Source: CAZZEX01 sp964653285
GTDB taxonomy: Bacteria > Chloroflexota > Anaerolineae > B4-G1
DNA length: 13,393 nt
NCBI GenBank assembly: GCA_964653285.1
Contig: CAZZEX010000118.1
Location: 1-13,393 of the forward strand
Direction: 5' to 3'
How positions within the stretch are numbered: the first letter of the stretch is position 1; the number at the start of each line of letters is the position of its first letter. The notes beneath the pieces were generated by a model. It had not been told where the DNA came from and did no database searches. It saw only the letters and a list, made by a program, of their open reading frames with translations. Positions 7,267-11,177 of this stretch are shown in pieces. Made by a program: the position numbers and the translations under genes.

Positions 7267-7632
7267 TTACCCACGTTGTTCCTCTGCCTCAAGATCGGCC
7301 AGTATCCGCGTCACAGCCGCCCGCAGTGGTGGCAGGTCCCTTCGAACGGTATCCCAAACCACTTCCAAATCCACGCCAAAGTAATGGTGGATGAGTATAT
7401 CGCGCATACCGATAATATTCTTCCAGGGAACCTCTGCATAGCGCTGCTGCATAGATTCGGGGAGATACCTGGCTGCCTCCCCAATGACTTCCAAGGCGCG
7501 AATGACGGCTAAGGTCTTCTCCTCGTTGGCATAGAAGGCGTCGAAGTCTACGCCGGCTGTGAATCGTTCAGCCTTCTGTGCGTGATCGAGAATATCGTGC
7601 AGGTAGTCCACGTATGTCCGCTTCGACTTCAT
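7267..7632 (-). CDS. hepT: HEPN-domain RNase toxin, HepT/DUF86 type
   Basis: This 121-residue all-helical protein is the toxin of a HEPN-MNT pair. HepT toxins are RNases whose active site is built by a dimer around R-x4-H-x-Y; here it is R77-DILI-H82-H-Y84, intact. The family opening (YLHDILDHAQKAERFTAGVDF) and the segment IRALEVIGEAARYLPE are typical DUF86. Its ATG (7630-7632) overlaps the TGA of the MNT gene by 4 nt (ATGA), giving tight translational coupling of antitoxin and toxin. In the best-studied pairs the MNT partner adds AMP to the HEPN Tyr (Y84 here); that is known for the family, not shown here. Length is normal for the family. Confidence 0.92.
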   Translation of the reverse strand: MKSKRTYVDYLHDILDHAQKAERFTAGVDFDAFYANEEKTLAVIRALEVIGEAARYLPESMQQRYAEVPWKNIIGMRDILIHHYFGVDLEVVWDTVRRDLPPLRAAVTRILADLEAEEQRG

Positions 7633-7940
7633 ACTGGCACCACCTCTTCCAAAATGCGACGGCCTATGGCGGGCTTCAAGGCCTTCTTCATCACCAGGTC
7701 CACCTTGATCCCCAATAGATCGCTCAGATGGTATTGCAGATCGACGAATTCCAGAAGCGTCGGAGTACGGTCGAACTCCACCAACACGTCCAAATCGCTA
7801 CTCCCGCGCTGTTCCTCGCGCACATACGAACCGAAGACACCCAGGGTGTGGACACCGTAGCGCTCGTGTAGTTCGGGCAGGTGCGCGCGCAAGCGCGCGA
7901 GCAGTTGATTCAAAGCCATGGATTCGGTTGCTTCGCTCAC
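7629..7940 (-). CDS. mntA: MNT-domain nucleotidyltransferase antitoxin
   Basis: This 103-residue minimal nucleotidyltransferase is the antitoxin partner of the adjacent HEPN RNase. The hallmark GSx10DxD is intact: G37-S38 followed by D49 and D51 in VFGSYVREEQRGSSDLDVLVEF, with the third acidic residue D81 in KVDLVM. Members of the family transfer AMP (or several AMPs) to the toxin's active-site Tyr. The start is taken as GTG at 7938-7940, because AGGAGG (7947-7952) lies six bases before it. The ATG seven codons later (MALNQLL) lacks a good site, and a longer frame to 8132 overlaps the upstream gene. The GTG overlaps the previous stop by 4 nt (GTGA). Confidence 0.9.
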   Translation of the reverse strand: MSEATESMALNQLLARLRAHLPELHERYGVHTLGVFGSYVREEQRGSSDLDVLVEFDRTPTLLEFVDLQYHLSDLLGIKVDLVMKKALKPAIGRRILEEVVPV

Positions 7941-8095
7941 AAAACACCTCCTACCGGCGCGCCCGACGACAACTTTCCCAGGCGAAAGAGCATCAGGGCC
8001 GCATAGAGACGAATGTCGCGCCCTAACTCCTCGGGCGTGCGGTTGAGCTGCCGCTGCAGGCCCGCCGGTATGCGAATGGTCACTACCTCTTCCAT
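7937..8095 (-). CDS. Short UPF0175-like protein, apparently cut short
   Basis: This 52-residue protein resembles the N-terminal half of UPF0175 proteins, small antitoxin-like proteins that usually run to about 90 residues. The similar part is VTIRIPAGLQRQL, RTPEELGRDIRLYAALML and FRLGKLSSG. After LSSG the family pattern (a helix-turn-helix-like AAELAG segment) is lost and the protein ends with APVGGVL. The ATG (8093-8095) follows GGAGG by seven bases. The stop overlaps the mntA GTG as GTGA. It is the first gene of the operon, about 90 nt after the predicted transcription start. It may be a remnant kept for translational coupling, a new fusion end, or a real short regulator; the sequence alone does not decide. 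Confidence 0.65.
   Translation of the reverse strand: MEEVVTIRIPAGLQRQLNRTPEELGRDIRLYAALMLFRLGKLSSGAPVGGVL
7947..7952 (-). promoter_or_regulatory. Ribosome binding site fixing the GTG start of mntA
   Basis: AGGAGG on the minus strand, six bases before GTG at 7938-7940. It decides between that GTG and two alternative ATG starts. Confidence 0.8.
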
Positions 8096-8191
8096 CACTT
8101 GCCCTCCGTGCAACCGATCTGCTCCAAACCACAGGTCAATGGCTCCGATGAAGCACAGTCCCCCCCCGCTTGCAACCCGCGTTACTGCTAT

Positions 8192-8353
8192 CATTGTAGC
8201 ACAGCCGCGCCGGAGGGACAAGCAGCCTGACGCGGCTGTCAGCCATCACCTTCGCTTCCATTGTGGTGCGATACACAACAACCGCCACCGGCTTACCCAG
8301 TGGCGGCACGATGGAAGGGACGATGTTAGTCGCTCCGGGCAGGAGCCGGCGCC
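8192..8353. repeat. 162-bp repeated promoter module, copy B
   Basis: This is the second copy of the module at 6998-7159, in the same orientation, 1194 bp away. It carries a perfect CAGCCGCG...CGCGGCTG inverted repeat, the palindrome GGCTGTCAGCC (8234-8244), and a hairpin CCGCCACCGG...CCAGTGGCGG with one mismatch. The two copies bracket the toxin-antitoxin operon as direct repeats. Confidence 0.9.
8193..8221 (-). promoter_or_regulatory. Promoter of the UPF0175-mntA-hepT operon
   Basis: On the minus strand, TTGTCC (8216-8221), a 17-bp spacer and TACAAT (8193-8198) with TGC before the -10. It has the same layout as the promoter at 6999-7027 and the same place at the edge of the repeated module. 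Confidence 0.65.
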
Positions 8354-8370
8354 ATGAAATGAACCTGTGC

Positions 8371-8399
8371 TTGACTCTGGTGCCAATTGATAGTATAAT
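8371..8399 (+). promoter_or_regulatory. Near-consensus sigma70 promoter
   Basis: TTGACT (8371-8376), 17 bp, TATAAT (8394-8399): the best promoter match in the window. It points away from the toxin-antitoxin operon. No plus-strand gene follows it, and an intrinsic terminator lies about 105 nt downstream. Confidence 0.85.
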
Positions 8400-8405
8400 T
8401 CAAAG

Positions 8406-8511
8406 CGGTAGCGGTATTGTAAGTCCTGGACCGGCTGGGTGTTCGTAGAACACCCCACTCCGCTCCTCAGTTGGCGGTGGTTATCGGCCCCCAGGCAGGG
8501 CCGCTATTTTT
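8406..8511 (+). ncRNA. Candidate small RNA of about 105 nt
   Basis: The interval is bounded by a near-consensus promoter and an intrinsic terminator. Inside is a perfect 8-bp hairpin, GGGTGTTC-GTA-GAACACCC (8437-8455), preceded by two GCGGTA units near 8405. No convincing reading frame with a ribosome binding site is present. I do not recognise an RNA family. The last ~30 nt are antisense to the 3' end of the DUF3800 gene. Confidence 0.55.
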
Positions 8512-9107
8512 GTTCCCCGCACCTTTTCCTCCACGATGACCTTCCCGGCAATGATCTGGGCTGCCCAGTCGTCGCCCAGCACGTGCTTTTGTTCAAACGC
8601 CCAGGCCACGAAATCCACCGCTTGCAACCCAGGCATCGCCCAGGAATCCCGCTGTTCAATCACCACGACCTGCATCGGTATGTGAGCAATGGCTTCGCGC
8701 ATGGTTCGCTCAAGTTGTACCTGTTGCGTGCGGTTGGTGTATCGCTTGTCCAGGCACAAGTTCATCTGAGGGTGACGTTCGACACAATGGCGGACGACTC
8801 TCGCCACCGCCGCCCGGTATACCGCCTCGCTTTGCTGCGGGGCAACGCCTTGCTTATCCACCACCGTGACATAAATCTCGCACTCGGTCGCAGCCAGCCC
8901 GGTGAGGAGGCGGCGGATGACTCTTGGGTGAGAGCGAGCAGCCTTCAACTCGCTGGTTCGAGCACGCCTGCACAACGAGCGGCGTATCCGACGGACGAGC
9001 CTTTCTATGCAGCGTGGATCCTGCACAACAAGCAGCGCCACGGTGAAGAACCGCCCCTCGCTTGCTGGCGACGGCGCCCCCGATTCGTCCCCGAAGCCAG
9101 TGAACAT
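8481..9107 (-). CDS. DUF3800 family protein
   Basis: This 208-residue protein fits DUF3800, a family with a predicted RNase H-like fold and conserved acidic residues. The opening FGDESG (D7, E8) matches the family's (I/A)DESG start, followed by a strand FTVALLVV. SELKAA (52-57), VDK (83-85), LCLDKRY (117-123) and LQAVDFVAWA (161-170) match the later conserved positions. DUF3800 genes are frequent in defence and mobile regions; their reaction is not established as far as I know. The ATG at 9105-9107 has no strong ribosome binding site. It stands alone on the minus strand, and its 3' end overlaps the terminator of the opposite-strand RNA. Gene length is usual for the family. Confidence 0.8.
   Translation of the reverse strand: MFTGFGDESGAPSPASEGRFFTVALLVVQDPRCIERLVRRIRRSLCRRARTSELKAARSHPRVIRRLLTGLAATECEIYVTVVDKQGVAPQQSEAVYRAAVARVVRHCVERHPQMNLCLDKRYTNRTQQVQLERTMREAIAHIPMQVVVIEQRDSWAMPGLQAVDFVAWAFEQKHVLGDDWAAQIIAGKVIVEEKVRGTKIAALPGGR
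8485..8511 (+). terminator. Intrinsic terminator of the candidate small RNA
   Basis: Stem CGGCCC (8485-8490) pairs with GGGCCG (8498-8503) around a 7-base loop and is followed by CTATTTTT. The signal works only in plus-strand direction, although it lies within the last codons of the minus-strand DUF3800 gene. Confidence 0.7.
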
Positions 9108-9178
9108 ACTACACTACACACCGCAGGCATAAGTGACCTGCCGCCATTCCCTCTCCGCCGCCGCCCCGCTATCTCCCC

Positions 9179-9779
9179 TTCACCACCGCAATCTCCTCCT
9201 CCGTCAACCCGTACAACCGGTACACGATGCAGTCAATGAGCCGGTCGGCGGCGGCGATGCGCGCCAGCAGCGGGCGCAGCGTGTCCATCGAGGTCTCCCA
9301 GGCGGCGCGGATTTTGGCGGCGGGCTCGTTCTTGTAAGCCTCCACGTCCAGGTTCACCTTGGGCAGTTTACGCTGGTTGCGCTTGAGGATGCGGCGCATC
9401 TCGGTCCAATCGTGCTCGTAGTAGCACCGCAGGCTGGTCTTGAGCGCCCACTCGTCAATCGGCCGGCCGGTGTACTCCGCCAGCCAATCGAGGAAGCCGT
9501 GCACCTCGGCCTGTTTCTGCTTGTGCACCTCGATCATCCGCCCGGCCGGGTGGGCCAGCAGGTCGTGGACGACGTCGGATTGCTCGGGCTCGGCCGAGAG
9601 GCGGGCGTCCAACCAGCGGGCGAGGGGGGAGTTTGGATCACGAAACTGGCGAAAGTCCGCGAAAGGCGCGAAATCCCCTTTCGCGTTTCGCGCCTTTCGT
9701 GCCATTTCGTGCTTTTCGTGGTCCAGATCCTCCCCCACCAGCCGCTCCCGCTCCTCCGCCGGGGTGGTGAAGGAGATGC
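9179..9779. repeat. ~600-bp direct repeat, left copy
   Basis: It aligns without gaps to 11191-11791 in the same orientation. It carries the 3' end of the Type IIG gene. Similarity fades just before the promoter of the DUF3467 operon on one side and near the stop codon on the other. Confidence 0.9.
9639..9720. repeat. Palindromic CGAAA/TTTCG element inside the fragment
   Basis: An 82-bp imperfect palindrome runs from CACGAAA to TTTCGTG. Its main stem has arms at 9658-9673 and 9686-9701 with one mismatch. The same element, same length, is at 11651-11732 in the intact gene. Confidence 0.8.
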
Positions 9780-9795
9780 GGCGGGTTTGCTGTAG

Positions 9796-9824
9796 TTGCA
9801 GGAAATCACGGTGTATGATAGAAT
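9796..9824 (+). promoter_or_regulatory. Promoter of the DUF3467 operon
   Basis: TTGCAG (9796-9801), 17 bp, TAGAAT (9819-9824), with TGA directly before the -10 (extended -10). It begins where the similarity of the restriction-gene fragment ends, about 45 bp before the first gene. Confidence 0.65.
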
Positions 9825-9870
9825 AATTTCATACTTGATCTGCCACCGTAGTTAGGCAAGGAGGGCGCCA

Positions 9871-10227
9871 ATGGAAAAGAATGAAGATCTGATGGATGAA
9901 GCAAGAGAACGTGCGCCAGAGACCCGGATACCTTTGGAATGGTACGTACCTGAAGAACTACCGACCCACTACGCCACCAACCTGGTAATCCAACATACAG
10001 AGCACGAGTTCTTTATTACCTTCTTTGAACTGGTGCCTCCCATCACCCTCGGTAAGACGCCCGAGGAGATTGAACAGGTTGAGTCGGTACGCGCACGTGC
10101 ACTGACTAGAGTTGCCGTGTCACCCGAGCGATTGGAAAGGTTCATACAGGCAATGCAAGACAATCTGATTAAATATCATTCTTCAATTGGCGAAGGTGCT
10201 GCAGAGAAAGGTGCTGCAGAGAAATGA
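9871..10227 (+). CDS. DUF3467 family small protein
   Basis: This 118-residue protein has the DUF3467 pattern: PEELPTHYATNLVIQHTEHEFFITFFELVPP, then a conserved RVAVSPERLERFIQAMQDNLIKY. DUF3467 proteins are small soluble proteins of unknown function, often next to toxin-like or regulatory genes. The ATG at 9871-9873 follows AAGGAGG (9858-9864) by six bases, an excellent site. The C-terminus carries two copies of a GAAEK unit from a 15-bp tandem repeat. It is the first gene of a three-gene plus-strand operon, and its TGA overlaps the next ATG as ATGA. Confidence 0.8.
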   Translation: MEKNEDLMDEARERAPETRIPLEWYVPEELPTHYATNLVIQHTEHEFFITFFELVPPITLGKTPEEIEQVESVRARALTRVAVSPERLERFIQAMQDNLIKYHSSIGEGAAEKGAAEK

Positions 10228-10769
10228 GTAACACAATCGGGTTTGGAACTGCAAGAAACCAGGATACGGATATCCGAGTGCCTATCTTGACGGCATACGC
10301 CGCAACCTCGGACAAAGACCGGCCCTCCTTGCGGATACCGCCTGCTTGGGAGCAGGAGAAATACTGGCACGCGCTGGCTTGGCGGCAGACTGCTTCAGTC
10401 AGGGCGTTAAGTGTGCGCCTTCTTCCTCAAGCCACCAGTCATGAAGCCGTGACAAAAGAAACTCTTGTGCCCGATCCGTGGGCTTGCATGCTGGTGTTTC
10501 GGCGCATGCTGCAAGGCATCCCCGCCGTGGAAAAGCTCCTGGCCCGTGCACAGGACTGGGGTTTGATGATTTGGGTAATAGTCAACAACTCAACCGAGGA
10601 CACCCGTTATCAGATCTACGACAAAGAGTGGGAACTAATGCAGCGATTCTCTGGATTGGGTGTCAACTTCCACGTGATTGACCGCCAGGATCGGCCCTTG
10701 GAGCAACTGATAACTTTGCAGGACATTGACCTGCAATTTGCCTTTCGGGAATTGTCTCATGCCATCTGA
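10224..10769 (+). CDS. Unrecognised protein, partner of the HEPN-like gene
   Basis: I do not recognise this 181-residue protein with confidence. It is soluble, with no signal or membrane segment. The first half holds RVPILTAYAATSDKDRP and PAWEQEKYWHALAWRQTASV. The second half reads PAVEKLLARAQDWGLMIWV, then YQIYDKEWELMQRFSGLGVN and FHVIDRQDRPLEQLI. The segment with W-E-L-M-x-R-F and F-H-V-I-D-R looks like a small alpha/beta domain. It overlaps DUF3467 by 4 nt at its start and the HEPN-like gene by 11 nt at its end, so the three products are probably made together. An antitoxin or regulator of the HEPN-like protein is one reading, based on position only. No GSx10DxD motif is present, so it is not a standard MNT. 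Confidence 0.75.
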   Translation: MSNTIGFGTARNQDTDIRVPILTAYAATSDKDRPSLRIPPAWEQEKYWHALAWRQTASVRALSVRLLPQATSHEAVTKETLVPDPWACMLVFRRMLQGIPAVEKLLARAQDWGLMIWVIVNNSTEDTRYQIYDKEWELMQRFSGLGVNFHVIDRQDRPLEQLITLQDIDLQFAFRELSHAI

Positions 10770-11118
10770 GAGTGTGCACAGACGTCAGGCTGAACACAAC
10801 AAGCAGTTTCTCGATTGGCTTGACCTCGATGTGACCAAATACCTGGATTGGGCAGTGACTGCGATATTCTACACCGCCTTGCACCTTGTGGAATGGCTGC
10901 TGGCAACCAAGGGGCTGCATTCAGACTCTCATGCCAATCGCCATCGAGCGATGAGCAGAGTAAGCGAGCTAAAGCGGATTTATCCCGACTATCGCGAACT
11001 CGAGAATCAGAGCCGCCGGAGCCGGTACGAGGGTGCGGAGTTCACCCGTGAGTTTGTAAAGAGTAAACTGATGCCCAAGCTGGAGAGGATTGAGTCCCTC
11101 ATTCGGGCCTCGGTCTAA
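10759..11118 (+). CDS. HEPN-like helical protein
   Basis: This 119-residue protein is predicted all-helical and resembles HEPN-type proteins of toxin or abortive-infection loci. It contains AEHNKQFLDWLDLD, DWAVTAIFYTALHLVEWLL, DSHANRHRAM and YRELENQSRRSRYEGAEF. The pattern of W..FY.ALH, SH..R and Y..L...S...RY is typical of one HEPN branch. The canonical R-x4-6-H RNase motif is not evident, so catalysis is uncertain; R-x-H pairs around NRHRA are the nearest candidates. The ATG at 10759-10761 overlaps the upstream stop by 11 nt and is preferred to an in-frame ATG at 10726 that lies deep inside the neighbour. It is the last gene of the operon, 59 bp from the converging restriction gene. Confidence 0.7.
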   Translation: MPSESVHRRQAEHNKQFLDWLDLDVTKYLDWAVTAIFYTALHLVEWLLATKGLHSDSHANRHRAMSRVSELKRIYPDYRELENQSRRSRYEGAEFTREFVKSKLMPKLERIESLIRASV

Positions 11119-11177
11119 TTCCCCCTTCCATTCCCCCCCCATCCACAAGTCAATGCGCTGTTCACTGTGGACTATTC

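Larger units (their letters stand above)
9169..9800 (-). pseudogene. 3' fragment of a Type IIG restriction-methylation gene
   Basis: The minus strand encodes about 208 residues equivalent to the C-terminus of the intact enzyme ending at 11178. About 21 of 188 aligned residues differ, and there are no indels over ~600 bp (offset exactly 2012 bp). The recognisable part begins RRISFTTPAEERERLVG and ends YGLTEEEIAVVKGR. There is no methyltransferase motif and no in-frame start with a ribosome binding site; a stop lies shortly upstream, near 9832, where the promoter of the plus-strand operon begins. The upstream peptide (FLQLQQTRRISF) differs from the intact gene, so the fragment may derive from a sister enzyme rather than being a plain copy. 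Confidence 0.85.

Noticed and set aside
6972..7292. Minus-strand frame of 106 codons through module copy A
   Set aside because: It crosses the promoter and repeat module, has no domain or ribosome binding site, and is not kept as a frame in copy B.
7941..8132. Longer mntA starting at 8132
   Set aside because: The extension overlaps the UPF0175-like gene in another frame and has no family similarity; AGGAGG supports the GTG at 7940.
8439..9239. Plus-strand open frame of 266 codons downstream of a strong promoter
   Set aside because: It lies antisense to the DUF3800 gene, has no ribosome binding site at its start, and a terminator follows within 75 bases.
10726..10758. Earlier ATG for the HEPN-like gene
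   Set aside because: The added residues come from the coding sequence of the upstream gene in another frame; the ATG at 10759 overlapping the stop is more natural.
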